This document shows positions 1 to 8,390 of a stretch of 64,000 bases of DNA, one piece after another. The position numbers and the translations under genes are program-made. The stretch lies in the NCBI GenBank assembly GCA_021732975.1, contig JAKFWC010000024.1, positions 311,634-375,633 of the forward strand, written 5' to 3'. The notes under the pieces were generated by a model. It ran no database searches. It had not been told where the DNA came from and worked only from the letters and a program-made list of their open reading frames with translations. This stretch comes from Planctomycetaceae bacterium. Its GTDB lineage: Bacteria > Planctomycetota > Planctomycetia > Planctomycetales > Planctomycetaceae. How positions within the stretch are numbered: position 1 is the first letter of the stretch; every line of letters starts with the position of its first letter.

Positions 1-340
1 CGCCGGTGTGAAACAACTCCGGTTGATGTCCGCCGACAATCAGCGGCCCGTTCATCGACCCAGGTGGAGGCGGCAACTGCAACACGCTGGTCGTGTATTC
101 GATTGCGGTCTGCAGGGCTTCGTCTTGGGCCTGCTGTCGCAACGTTGAGAGGGACTTCCCCTGGACATCGATCGCGCTGGCAGCCGCAAAGCGCTGCTGG
201 TTATGCGGGATGATTGAGGACAGTTCCTCCCACGCGGGCGCAATGAGAGCCGAACCGTTTTCGCGCGGTACGCGCCATGTCCGCCGGATCAATGTGCCCG
301 GCGCGATCTCGGTGGGGGAAGCTGTCGCCGCCGTCGTCAT
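1..340 (-). CDS. Partial BshC-like conserved protein, N-terminal part only
   Basis: The reading frame opens with ATG at 340 and stays open to the left edge, giving the first 113 residues. I read it directly from the reverse strand. The start overlaps the stop of the upstream glycosyltransferase in the arrangement TGATG, which supports translational coupling and the start choice. Near residue 104 is the motif GGHQPELFHTG. It resembles the GQQPGLF-type motif in the N-terminal part of bacillithiol-synthase-like (BshC) proteins. That resemblance is from memory and short, so the enzymatic function is not established. There is no signal peptide. The rest of the gene lies outside the window. Confidence 0.6.
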   Translation of the reverse strand, partial: MTTAATASPTEIAPGTLIRRTWRVPRENGSALIAPAWEELSSIIPHNQQRFAAASAIDVQGKSLSTLRQQAQDEALQTAIEYTTSVLQLPPPPGSMNGPLIVGGHQPELFHTG

Positions 341-1098
341 CAGGTTGCCACGGGGGCAGCCTCGTCGGCTACGTCACAGGGGAAATGCATCGCCGCGATT
401 TCTTTGTGGAGCACGTCGTAATAGTGCAGCAACCGTCGCTGCGCGTTGTCGAGCGAGCCGCCGAACGAACGCTCCTCATCAAGATACACGAGCGGCACCG
501 GAAATTCCTTGATGCGCCACTTCCACCGCGCGGCCTGCACCCATAGTTGCAGCGGCATCGCATAACCGAGGTCGGTAATCTTTAACTGTGCCAACGCCTG
601 CACACGATACGCTTTGAACCCGCAGAAGGCATCCGTCAGTCCCCATTTGAACCGGCGGTTCAGCCAATCGGTGATCTCTCGATTGATCCTGCGGCGCTGT
701 TCGGGAGGAGCACTGTCGCCCGAGAACGTCTGCAAGTATCGGCTGCCGGAAATCATGTCATACGGAGTGGCATTCTGTGGAAACACGGCAGCGACGAGTT
801 CCGGGATCAGTTTCGGTTCGTGTTGCCCGTCACAGTCGATGGTCACAAGGATATCGTACTCGTTTTCCAGGGCGTACTCGAAAGCCGTTCGCAAGGCCGC
901 GCCGTAACCCTGGTTGACTTCGTGAGTCAGCGTCCGCACATCCAGGCGTCGAGCCAGCAATTTCGGCGTGCCATCCGAGGATCCGTCGTCGACGACAATG
1001 ATGTCTTCGCTGTAGCGCTGCACGACATCGAGAACTGGACCGACATGCCGCTCTTCGTTAAAGACGGGCAAAGCCGTCAGAACTCGGGGGGTCTGCAT
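340..1098 (-). CDS. Glycosyltransferase family 2 (dolichyl-phosphate-mannose synthase-like)
   Basis: This 252-residue protein has the hallmarks of a cytoplasmic GT-A fold, family 2 transferase. After the N-terminal TALPVFNEE it shows VVDDGSSDGT near residues 35-44, NQGYG near 62-66 and the metal-binding IDCDG (DxD) near 87-91. There are no C-terminal membrane helices, so it resembles short DPM1/DPG-synthase-type enzymes that move a sugar from a nucleotide donor to a lipid carrier. The acceptor cannot be told from sequence. I chose the ATG at 1098 because it has GGA about 8 bases upstream; a TTG at 1134 in the same frame would add 12 residues. Its stop overlaps the next minus-strand gene, so the two are probably co-translated. 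Confidence 0.85.
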   Translation of the reverse strand: MQTPRVLTALPVFNEERHVGPVLDVVQRYSEDIIVVDDGSSDGTPKLLARRLDVRTLTHEVNQGYGAALRTAFEYALENEYDILVTIDCDGQHEPKLIPELVAAVFPQNATPYDMISGSRYLQTFSGDSAPPEQRRRINREITDWLNRRFKWGLTDAFCGFKAYRVQALAQLKITDLGYAMPLQLWVQAARWKWRIKEFPVPLVYLDEERSFGGSLDNAQRRLLHYYDVLHKEIAAMHFPCDVADEAAPVAT

Positions 1099-1245
1099 AG
1101 GGCGTTCCACGGGGGTGCGGAGCGGCTCACCCAAGCTCAGGGGAGATTCCGTCGCCTCATTCTAGACACCCGTCCTTTATGGTCAACCCGCCCTGAGCAA
1201 TTGACCAGAGTCCTCGCGCCTATGACAAGCTGGCGAATGACGCCG

Positions 1246-1659
1246 TTATTTCTTTGGCCGCTGCCGATTCGGTGCATTGCCGCTCGGCACCCAGAGTACG
1301 TTGGCACTTTGATCCGACAGTTCGCGGATTGATTCCACGGTCGGCGGTTGTTTGGAAACCGACTTTCGTGACGGCGTGCGGTACTGCGGGACGTAATCGT
1401 CTTCGGTGGTCTTTGCGGCCCGTCGCCAGAACCAGCCCCACGCCAGATGTTCCTTGTCAGGCTTGGTACGAATCGCGAAGAGAAACAGCACGATTCCAAC
1501 GAACATCGACGACCACACGGCCCAATCGACCCATGTCGCCCGTTCGGCAGTGGTCAGAACGATAAAGGCCGTGGCCACTGCGCCGCTGAAGACGACCAAT
1601 GCCGTGGCCAAGAGCGCCACCGCCGTGCGTCCACCATCGGGATTGCGTCGAATCACCAT
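1246..1659 (-). CDS. Small two-helix membrane protein, function unknown
   Basis: This 137-residue protein has two hydrophobic segments near residues 13-35 and 45-62, then a charged, proline-rich soluble tail of about 75 residues. The AGGAG at the right distance upstream of ATG 1659 supports translation. It lies 147 bases upstream of the glycosyltransferase on the same strand, so the two may share a transcript. I recognise no family. The composition (basic tail, PSRKSVSKQPP) fits a small inner-membrane accessory protein. Confidence 0.6.
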   Translation of the reverse strand: MVIRRNPDGGRTAVALLATALVVFSGAVATAFIVLTTAERATWVDWAVWSSMFVGIVLFLFAIRTKPDKEHLAWGWFWRRAAKTTEDDYVPQYRTPSRKSVSKQPPTVESIRELSDQSANVLWVPSGNAPNRQRPKK

Positions 1660-1700
1660 CCGCCGGGCTCCTGTCGTTTCAACTTCATATCATAATCAAT

Positions 1701-1800
1701 TCCGTCAGAGCCGCGACCGTCAAGGAGCGCGTTCTTCAAATTCGACAACACGTCGAGGGAATGTAAGAACTCGCTCCCTGACGGTCGCGGCTCTGACGGA
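1701..1800. repeat. Long palindromic repeat, 36-base arms
   Basis: Arms at 1701-1736 and 1765-1800 are inverted copies with 34 of 36 matching positions, separated by 28 bases. The core is TCCGTCAGAGCCGCGACCGT. The element fills the gap between two divergent genes. No poly-T tract follows, so it is not a classic terminator, and a REP/MITE-type element is more likely. Confidence 0.85.
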
Positions 1801-1886
1801 GAACACCACTTGTTCGGTTGCATCTGCCCGGTAATGTCGCGACGATCACACCACGATATTCGGGGTGAGATTCATTGAGGAACGCT

Positions 1887-3071
1887 ATGTTCGATGTCAC
1901 GAAACTGCTCGCGGATCTGGTTCGCATCCCCAGCGTCAATCCGATGGGACGCGACGTGAGCGGACCGGAGTATTTTGAAGCTCGCGTGAGTGATTTTCTG
2001 TGCGAGCAATTGAAAACGCTCGGTGTGCCGTGGGAACGGATCGAGATCGCCCCCGGTCGCGCGAATATTCTCGCCCGCTATGAGGGGACGCCCGGAGCCC
2101 CGGTGATTCTGCTCGATGCCCATCAAGACACGGTTCCGACTGACGGCATGGTGATTCCGCCGTTTGAACCGACCATCGAGAATGGCCGCATGTATGGCCG
2201 TGGAAGTTGCGATGTCAAAGCGGGTGTGGCTTCGATGCTCACCGCGTTCGCGCGGCTGGTGTCCGAACGTCCGGCGAAGTGCCCCACGGTGGTCGTGTCT
2301 TTCACCTGCGACGAAGAGGCCACGAGCCTCGGCATCAATCATCTCACAGGCTCATGGGCCGCGGCGAACAATCCGTACAAGCTGTTACCTCACGCACCGA
2401 CGATGTCCGTGGTCGCCGAGCCGACGATGTTGGATGTGGTGGTCGCACACCGTGGGGCAGTGCGCTGGAAGATCTCGACCGCCGGGCGAGCGTGTCACAG
2501 TTCGCGACCATCGGAAGGGATTAATGCCATCTACCGCATGGCGAAAGTCGTGCAGGAGCTGGAGAAGTACGCCATGTGGTTACCGACTTCACGGCCTGCT
2601 CATCCGCTGTGCGGACCGGCGACATTGAGCGTGGGCCTCATCGCCGGGGGCAGCAGTCCGAATATCGTTCCCGACCGTTGTACCATCGACATTGACCGCC
2701 GTGTGATTCCAAATGAAGACCGGGCCGCAGTCATTCCGGAAGTCATCGCCACGTTAAAGAAGGCGTGCGATTTTCCGATCGAACACGACGCGCCATTCGT
2801 CAATAGTCCGCCGCTGGGTGACGATGCGAATCATCCGCTCGCGGATCAACTACTGGCGGCGATCCATCCCATCGTCGGGACGAAAACAAAGCTCGGAGTC
2901 CCATACGGTACCCATGCCTCGCGCGTGGCATTGGCCGGTGTCCCCGCGGTGGTCTTCGGTCCCGGAGACATCGCCCAGGCGCACACGAAAGATGAATGGA
3001 TCGAGTTGGATCAGGTGAAGACGGCGGTCGATTGTTACTACCGGTTCTGTCTCGACACCGTGAGAAGCTGA
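1887..3071 (+). CDS. M20 family metallopeptidase (ArgE/DapE/CPG2 superfamily)
   Basis: This 394-residue protein is probably a cytoplasmic zinc amidohydrolase that cleaves N-acyl amino acids or small peptides. The metal site is complete: DAHQDTVP at 77-84 (His79, Asp81), the bridging Asp109 in GRGSCDVKAG, and CDEEAT with Glu143 as general base and Glu144 as ligand. A dimerisation lid follows, with HRGAVRW near 185, and PYGTHAS near 335 supplies further site residues. I chose ATG 1887 because GAGG sits 6 bases upstream at 1877-1880; a TTG at 1875 would place that Shine-Dalgarno inside the gene. The substrate cannot be assigned: ArgE, DapE and carboxypeptidase G2 homologues are too similar. It is a single gene flanked by palindromes. 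Confidence 0.88.
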   Translation: MFDVTKLLADLVRIPSVNPMGRDVSGPEYFEARVSDFLCEQLKTLGVPWERIEIAPGRANILARYEGTPGAPVILLDAHQDTVPTDGMVIPPFEPTIENGRMYGRGSCDVKAGVASMLTAFARLVSERPAKCPTVVVSFTCDEEATSLGINHLTGSWAAANNPYKLLPHAPTMSVVAEPTMLDVVVAHRGAVRWKISTAGRACHSSRPSEGINAIYRMAKVVQELEKYAMWLPTSRPAHPLCGPATLSVGLIAGGSSPNIVPDRCTIDIDRRVIPNEDRAAVIPEVIATLKKACDFPIEHDAPFVNSPPLGDDANHPLADQLLAAIHPIVGTKTKLGVPYGTHASRVALAGVPAVVFGPGDIAQAHTKDEWIELDQVKTAVDCYYRFCLDTVRS

Positions 3072-3073
3072 TC

Positions 3074-3117
3074 GCACTTTCGGGACGAGAGCGAGATTGC
3101 TCTCATCCCGAAAGTGC
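3074..3117. repeat. Stem-loop after the M20 peptidase gene
   Basis: Arms of 19 bases at 3074-3092 and 3099-3117 pair with one mismatch around the 6-base loop GAGATT. It starts 3 bases after the stop codon, so it could act as a bidirectional terminator or 3'-end stabiliser, but no T-run follows. Confidence 0.75.
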
Positions 3118-3136
3118 CTCCGGAACTAATCACGAC

Positions 3137-3225
3137 GGGTGGCCGGGGCTGGAGCGTCTTCGCGAAGCCCCGGAGAATAGCGCTGTCCGTTCCGGGGCTT
3201 CCCTTCGGTCCAGCCCCGGCCACCC
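3137..3225. repeat. Nested palindrome between convergent genes
   Basis: The outer arms GGGTGGCCGGGGCTGGA (3137-3153) and its exact inverse (3209-3225) enclose a second pair, GAAGCCCCGGA (3164-3174) with its inverse at 3191-3201. It lies between the convergent M20 peptidase and porin genes. It looks like a dispersed repeat rather than a simple terminator. Confidence 0.8.
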
Positions 3226-3231
3226 CCGACT

Positions 3232-4887
3232 CTAATAGCGGAGTGTGCTCATCAGATAGATCTGTTCGGCGGTACCGCGCGGGGCGGTGTTACCGACGTA
3301 GTCGCCGTACCAGAACCAGTAGTAGCCGGCTTCAAAGCTCCAATTGGTGGTCATCGCGAACGTGCAGGTGATGTCAAATTCCTGACCGACATCGGCCCCG
3401 TTGTTGGGCGTGCCGACACCGACTCCGGCGACGTTGTAGAGGACATCCTGCTGGTTGGCGAGCGAGAACCAGTGGTGCGCGAACTGTGCCGTCATTTTCT
3501 GATGTGGCTTGACTGTGAAGCGGTAGTTCACGTCCTGAATGTTCTGCCGGGCAATATTATCGATCAACCCGAGATAGGCATGGACCAGACCGTAGTGCTG
3601 GAAGAACGTGTTGTTCTGCCCATCAGCCGGATCCTGATCACCGGACGCCCAGTCGTAGAAAATCCACAGATTCGGTTCCCACGGAGCCGTCTTCCAGGTG
3701 TGACCAACACCGCCAGTGAAATACCCGGCTTGAACTGAAGCCCGCTGCGAAGCGAGATTGGTTAACGAACTACGGTCGTTGCCGAACTGGTATCCGCCTT
3801 CGATTTCCGCGTGCCAGATTCGTTCGCCTTCACATACCGGATGATTTCCCAACCAGCGCGTGCCGAGTGTGTAACGGTCCCCCTGCGGATAGTTCGCCTG
3901 TGTCAGATCGCTGTGGCTCCAGAGACCGAAGAAGTCGATGGTGTGGTCTTTGATCCCTTTGTAGGTGAAGTAGCTTCCGCCGAAGAGGACGTTTCGATTA
4001 CGGAAGTCGGGCGTGTTGTCGTACCGCGCCAACGGTTGATCCTGCGGCGACGCGGTGTTGACCGGGTTTACCAGCCAGGCGTCGTAATCCCAAGCCTCGT
4101 TCTTCGTGAAGAGTTTGAAGCCTTCGAAGTTCCGACGGGTATTGGCCCAGTCGAGCGGCGAAATCAACCGCTGATTGCCGTAGAATAATTCCTGCCGACC
4201 AACGCGGAACCAGACGGGTTTGTCCTGGACTTCGCCGACTTTCACGTCGAGCAGATAGTTCTGCAGATCCCACCGGTTCTTGTCGATGCCGATGAGCGGG
4301 AGATCATTGTTGAAGGTCGAGGCGTCAATCATTTCGACATAAGCACGGAGATAATCCGATTGCTTGATGTCGACGTACTGTCGCCAGCGCCATTGCTGGT
4401 AGTCGCTGTGTCCCGGTCCACCCGGTCGCAAGCGGTTGGTTTCATCAAGGTAGCGGAACCGAATCTCACCGCCGTAGGAAATGCGGAGTTGTTCGAGTGC
4501 GTCGAGATCGAGCAGATCGGTGGCCGGGATGTCCTTCAGTTCATCACCGAGGAAATGCGGCGCGTTGGGCTGCTTCTTGTAGCTGAAGTCGTTGTCGAAG
4601 AACATCGGCTTCCACGGCTGCGGTGGCGGCTTGGGGGCTGCCGGTTTTGCCGCAGGCACGGCCGGGGGAGCCGGAGTGGGATACGTCTGTGTGAAGATCC
4701 CCTCCGCGGCGATGTCGAATGCCGGTGTCGGCGGAATCACCGCCTCCGCAGCGGCGGGGACGATATCATTCGCGGCATTGCCGGCGGGCAACGTGAGCGG
4801 TGGAGGAAGATCTTCCCCCATCGCCGAAGCCGCGAGACAGAACGTCAGCCCGCAGGACTGACCCCAGCACTTCCAATTGAAATACAT
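3232..4887 (-). CDS. Outer-membrane porin, alginate-export family
   Basis: This 551-residue protein begins with a signal-peptide-like stretch (hydrophobic LTFCLAASAMG near residues 14-24), then a proline/alanine-rich linker to about residue 90. From about 130 to the end it shows alternating beta-strand patterns typical of a monomeric outer-membrane barrel, with ISYGGEIRFRYLDETNR, VWFRVGRQELFYGNQRLI and FEGFKLFTKNEAWDYDAWL matching the Alginate_exp type. The protein ends in an aromatic-rich strand closing with LRY. AGGGG upstream of ATG 4887 is well placed. It sits downstream of a possible nitrate-responsive two-component pair and near the nitrate operon, so a role in anion uptake is possible but only inferred. 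The natural substrate is unknown. Confidence 0.8.
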   Translation of the reverse strand: MYFNWKCWGQSCGLTFCLAASAMGEDLPPPLTLPAGNAANDIVPAAAEAVIPPTPAFDIAAEGIFTQTYPTPAPPAVPAAKPAAPKPPPQPWKPMFFDNDFSYKKQPNAPHFLGDELKDIPATDLLDLDALEQLRISYGGEIRFRYLDETNRLRPGGPGHSDYQQWRWRQYVDIKQSDYLRAYVEMIDASTFNNDLPLIGIDKNRWDLQNYLLDVKVGEVQDKPVWFRVGRQELFYGNQRLISPLDWANTRRNFEGFKLFTKNEAWDYDAWLVNPVNTASPQDQPLARYDNTPDFRNRNVLFGGSYFTYKGIKDHTIDFFGLWSHSDLTQANYPQGDRYTLGTRWLGNHPVCEGERIWHAEIEGGYQFGNDRSSLTNLASQRASVQAGYFTGGVGHTWKTAPWEPNLWIFYDWASGDQDPADGQNNTFFQHYGLVHAYLGLIDNIARQNIQDVNYRFTVKPHQKMTAQFAHHWFSLANQQDVLYNVAGVGVGTPNNGADVGQEFDITCTFAMTTNWSFEAGYYWFWYGDYVGNTAPRGTAEQIYLMSTLRY

Positions 4888-5217
4888 CCTTGTCCCCTGT
4901 CTTCCGTCAAAGAATGGCGACGGTACATCGCTGATGATGGCCGTTGCCCTGCGGAGAGACGGAAGGCGAGAGCGACTTCCATTTCCGTAAGTCCTATCGG
5001 CGTAAACCGGGATTGGGTTTACTGCCGAAGAACCAACAAAGTCGCATGACGGAGGTAACCACCCTCAATGGGCATGAGACAAGGTGGGATTGTATGGGTT
5101 AGCGAATCTCTTCGGCCGACCAGTATCGAAGACACCGGTGCGGCATGATTCATGCGATAACTCATTTCCAGTGCAGGCATTGCGAGGATTGTTGCCGGTA
5201 ACATCCGTTCCGGAACG
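4888..5217. other. Intergenic region upstream of the porin
   Basis: These 330 bases hold no credible gene. The main structure is a hairpin or operator-like inverted repeat at 4998-5027. The rest probably contains the porin promoter, which I could not place. Confidence 0.5.
4998..5027. promoter_or_regulatory. Inverted repeat, candidate operator upstream of the porin gene
   Basis: GTAAACC (5002-5008) and its exact inverse GGTTTAC (5016-5022) are separated by 7 bases. The arms extend outward with CGGC (4998-5001) and GCCG (5024-5027) after a one-base bulge. The centre-to-centre distance suits a dimeric DNA-binding protein. It lies about 110 bases upstream of the porin start. Confidence 0.4.
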
Positions 5218-5871
5218 CTAATGCGGGCGTCGTCGCGTTCGGTTTTCCGAAAAGATATTGAACTCGGTGACCAGTCGAATCAATTCCGCGAGCGAATGCA
5301 CTTGGAGCTTGCGCATAATCGAGGCCCGTCGCATCTCAACCGCTCGCTCGGTGATGTCGAACTTCACGGCGATCGCTTTATTGGGTGCCCCGTCCATAAT
5401 CTGCGTCAACGCTTCCTGTTCTTTGTCGGTGAGCGTCGCCAGTCGTCGTTGAATGTCGTTGAACCGGGCTTCTTCTTCGCAACGAACGCGGTCCTCCACC
5501 AGCGCTCGTTGTACGCGTTCCAGCATGGTTTGTGCATGGAATGGCTTCTCGACAAATTCGACCGCTCCCGATTTCAACGCGCGGATCGCCATCGGCACAT
5601 CTGCATAGGCGGTCATGAAAATGACCGGCAGCGACGACCCTTCCGCGACCAGCCGTTCGTACAATTCCAGGCCACTCATGTCCGGCATACGGACATCGCA
5701 AACGAGGCAGCTCGGCGTTCCCCGCTGGTAGGCGGCGAAAAACTCGTGGGCCGAAGCATAGACGGCGGTCTCCAAGCCCACCGAGCGCATCAGGTACGCC
5801 AGCGAGTCGCGCATGTCGGCGTCGTCGTCGACGATAAACACGATTGAGGAATCGTTACCAGCGGTCGTCAC
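5218..5871 (-). CDS. FixJ/NarL-type response regulator with LuxR-like HTH
   Basis: This 217-residue protein has an N-terminal receiver domain, with acidic residues in FIVDDDADMRDS near 12-22, the phosphoacceptor Asp in LVCDVRMPDMSG near 56-67 and the conserved Lys in VEKPFH near 110. A C-terminal helix-turn-helix of FixJ type follows (LTDKEQEALTQIMDG, then NKAIAVKFDITERAVEMRR). It lies 75 bases downstream of the histidine kinase on the same strand, so the two form a two-component system. Likely targets are the adjacent porin and the divergent nitrate operon, but no binding site could be proven. Confidence 0.9.
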   Translation of the reverse strand: MTTAGNDSSIVFIVDDDADMRDSLAYLMRSVGLETAVYASAHEFFAAYQRGTPSCLVCDVRMPDMSGLELYERLVAEGSSLPVIFMTAYADVPMAIRALKSGAVEFVEKPFHAQTMLERVQRALVEDRVRCEEEARFNDIQRRLATLTDKEQEALTQIMDGAPNKAIAVKFDITERAVEMRRASIMRKLQVHSLAELIRLVTEFNIFSENRTRRRPH

Positions 5872-5946
5872 AATGGACTTTCTCGTTCGTGAGGAGATGG
5901 GATCGTGCGGGGACGGGAATCGAAGTGAATCAAGGCACTGCTGAAC

Positions 5947-7818
5947 TCATGGGGAACTTACCCGGGAGGACACAACGGCCGATACAATCTGTTGCGGGGC
6001 GCGGGCGCGAATCGCCTCACCATCGACCGGCAATCGACAGAGAAACGTTGAACCGCCATCGCGATTGGGCTCTACGACGATCGTTCCTCCATGGGCCTCC
6101 ACGATGCCGCGAACAATGGCCAATCCCATGCCGGTTCCTTCTTTGCGGGTCGTGAAAAACGGTTCAAAGATGCGCTCCCGCAGATGGGATTCAATCCCGC
6201 TGCCGGTATCGTGTACGGCGATTTCCACGCTGCCATCATCGGTCAATTGCGTTTGAATGAACAATCGACGGCGGAATTCTGACGTATCCTCCAATGCCGC
6301 AAAGGCATTCTGAATCAGGTTTGCCAGGACTTGCTGAATCTGAATGGCATCAACGGCAATGGCCGGCAACTCGGGAGATAACTCCAGCCGGACTTCGATG
6401 CCACGCCGCCGGGCTTCAATCGAACATAATTGTTCGATGTCGGAGACCAGGTCATTGATCTGCGTGGGGACAATATCCTGAGGTTGCGGACGCGAAAAAC
6501 TCCGGGCGCGACGGATGATTTCGCCACCGCGCAACGCGGCGCGTAGAATCCGCTGCAACGGTTCCCGCAACTCTGGTGACACGGTGGGATCTGCAGCAAG
6601 CGTGGCCAGACACCCCTCGGCATAGTTGGCAATGGCTCCCAACGGCTGGTTGATTTCGTGGGCCAGCCCGGTCGCCAGTTCACCCATCGACTTCAAGCGA
6701 TCGGCGTGCGCGAGCTGCTCGGCCAGTTCCCGATTCCGTTGTTCCGCCTCCCGCCGGGCGGTGATGTCGGTCACCACCAGCAGAAAGCCTTGTGGACCGC
6801 CGTTCGGGTCACTCAAAAGTTGCGACGAGATGATCGTCTCGATGGAGCGGCCGTCGCGATGTTTCAAGGTGATTTCTGAAGGGGCATTGTCGCCGGCGAT
6901 TCGCTGCCCCAGTTCGTCATACCGTCGGCGATCGCCATCGGCAACATAGAGTGCGGCCGGGGCGCCGGTCAGTTCCGTCACCGAATAGCCCACCATTTCA
7001 CAGAACCGCTGGTTGGCGAACAGGACGCGCTCCTGCGGATCATGCACGACCAGCCCATCGCTCATGGATTCCACCAGTCGCTGGTACTGCGCTTCCGATT
7101 GTTCAAATTCCCGTCCGACCCCGCGGACCGCCGGCCGAACAACGACGAATTGAACGACGAGCAGCGTGCCGAGAATCGCGACCATCACGACGAAACTGAG
7201 CGTTTGTAACTGCGCGATGTGCTGGCGGGCTTCGGCTTCATATTGACCGACAATGGCATGCATCCGCGTGAGGAATTCCACTTCATGCACGAGAATGCGC
7301 TCGATGGCGGAGGCGCGAGTCGGCGAGGTTTCTTCCAGCGCATGGATGTCGCGGCTGGCGGAGAGGAGATCCTCGACTGCGCCCACAATCGCCGTGAAAT
7401 GGAGTTCGAGATCGGCGAAGGCCGCGGCGATTTGTGGCGGGTTCGTCCCCGGCAAGCGGAGTTCCGCATCGCCGTACTGCAATCCCCGATGCGATTGCGA
7501 CCATTCCTGCAGGATTTCCCGCAATTCGGCGCGACGGGCTTCCCGTACGGTCGGATCGCCCGCGGCCTCCAATGCCAGGGCGGCTTTCGACAGCTTCTGA
7601 CTCAACATCCGTTGGCGACCGGCAATGTTGATTACCGGGGCATCCGACGTGAGCTGGCTCAACGCCGGCTGAAGCAGGACTTGATGGAAGACAATCAAAG
7701 CCGCAATCAACCCCAGAGCGCACCAGTACCGGCGATTCAACGGAATCGCGGGATTCTCATGCGCGGTTCCCGCCGTCGCCAAAGGCAAGTCGGGAGCGGG
7801 GTGAGGGGGAGTTGTCAC
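5947..7818 (-). CDS. Membrane histidine kinase with PilJ/NarX-like sensor and PAS domain
   Basis: This 623-residue protein has one membrane helix near 31-50, a periplasmic helical domain to about 200, a second helix near 207-227, a PAS domain near 243-355, a HisKA domain with the phosphoacceptor His in GLAHEINQPLGAIANYAEGC near 385, and a HATPase domain (N-box LANLIQNAFAAL, G-boxes GSGIESHL and GTGMGLAIV). The periplasmic domain opens with VINIAGRQRMLSQKLSKAAL. It resembles the PilJ_N family and the nitrate-binding P-box of NarX/NarQ (known family feature). The HisKA part is FixL-like. The start is GTG at 7818. With the next-door nitrate operon, nitrate or nitrite sensing is a reasonable inference. 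Confidence 0.85.
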   Translation of the reverse strand: MTTPPHPAPDLPLATAGTAHENPAIPLNRRYWCALGLIAALIVFHQVLLQPALSQLTSDAPVINIAGRQRMLSQKLSKAALALEAAGDPTVREARRAELREILQEWSQSHRGLQYGDAELRLPGTNPPQIAAAFADLELHFTAIVGAVEDLLSASRDIHALEETSPTRASAIERILVHEVEFLTRMHAIVGQYEAEARQHIAQLQTLSFVVMVAILGTLLVVQFVVVRPAVRGVGREFEQSEAQYQRLVESMSDGLVVHDPQERVLFANQRFCEMVGYSVTELTGAPAALYVADGDRRRYDELGQRIAGDNAPSEITLKHRDGRSIETIISSQLLSDPNGGPQGFLLVVTDITARREAEQRNRELAEQLAHADRLKSMGELATGLAHEINQPLGAIANYAEGCLATLAADPTVSPELREPLQRILRAALRGGEIIRRARSFSRPQPQDIVPTQINDLVSDIEQLCSIEARRRGIEVRLELSPELPAIAVDAIQIQQVLANLIQNAFAALEDTSEFRRRLFIQTQLTDDGSVEIAVHDTGSGIESHLRERIFEPFFTTRKEGTGMGLAIVRGIVEAHGGTIVVEPNRDGGSTFLCRLPVDGEAIRARAPQQIVSAVVSSRVSSP

Positions 7819-8390
7819 AATCGCCGTCCGGGTAAATACAAAAACGCCTTACCACCAGTTTGAAATTCAAACCGGTGATGACGATTCTGCGCCAGACGGG
7901 ACAACAAGTGAAGACCGGCATCACGGATGGGAGAGCGACACCAACAGCAATCATGATGCAAACCTCGTTCCCGTGAGCCAATTGATGATGCCGTTCATTG
8001 AGCCCCGATGACCTTCAACCGGAGGTTCCTCGTGAAACTATCGCTGGAATCACTTTCCATTGCGGATGATCACGGGCTCAATGAGAACCCGCATAATCCG
8101 ATTCGGGACGACCGCGATCGGGCAATTGTGCCTGAAGTCTGTGCAACGTCCCCGTGAACGAGCTTCTCGACTCAGTACCAACGGATACCAAAAGTGCCAT
8201 ACGACGCTGTTTCCGTAGGAATTGACCATGGGGTTGTCCGCATCAGCAACTTCGGGTCTCCGAAGTTTCACGCCGTTTGCTACGCCGCGGCCCCGATCAC
8301 GGCGTGATCGTTGCGTGGTGAACCACATCAGCGACAACGGGACACCGGGTGAACATCCGCAGCCAGGGCGGGGAGAGCGAGGCCGATCAG
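7819..8390. other. Divergent regulatory region upstream of the nitrate operon
   Basis: These 572 bases separate the divergent kinase and nirBD genes and hold no credible gene. The last 150 bases contain several stem-loops (8248-8267, 8294-8310) that would lie in the nirBD leader RNA. I could not identify a sigma-70 or sigma-54 promoter with confidence. Confidence 0.5.
8248..8267 (+). promoter_or_regulatory. Leader stem-loop upstream of nirBD
   Basis: AACTTCGG and its exact inverse CCGAAGTT enclose GTCT. A second perfect hairpin of 7-base arms with loop GGC lies at 8294-8310. Paired hairpins in a nitrate-operon leader recall antitermination leaders, but the hexaloop with A at position 1 and G at position 4 expected for ANTAR targets is absent. 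Confidence 0.35.

Noticed and set aside
8175-8188. GTA-N8-TAC, an NtcA-like site upstream of nirBD
   Set aside because: The six-base motif is expected by chance, and NtcA is a cyanobacterial regulator not known here.
8248-8325. ANTAR-type antitermination leader upstream of nirBD
   Set aside because: The hairpins have 4- and 3-base loops, not hexaloops with A1 and G4, and no terminator follows.
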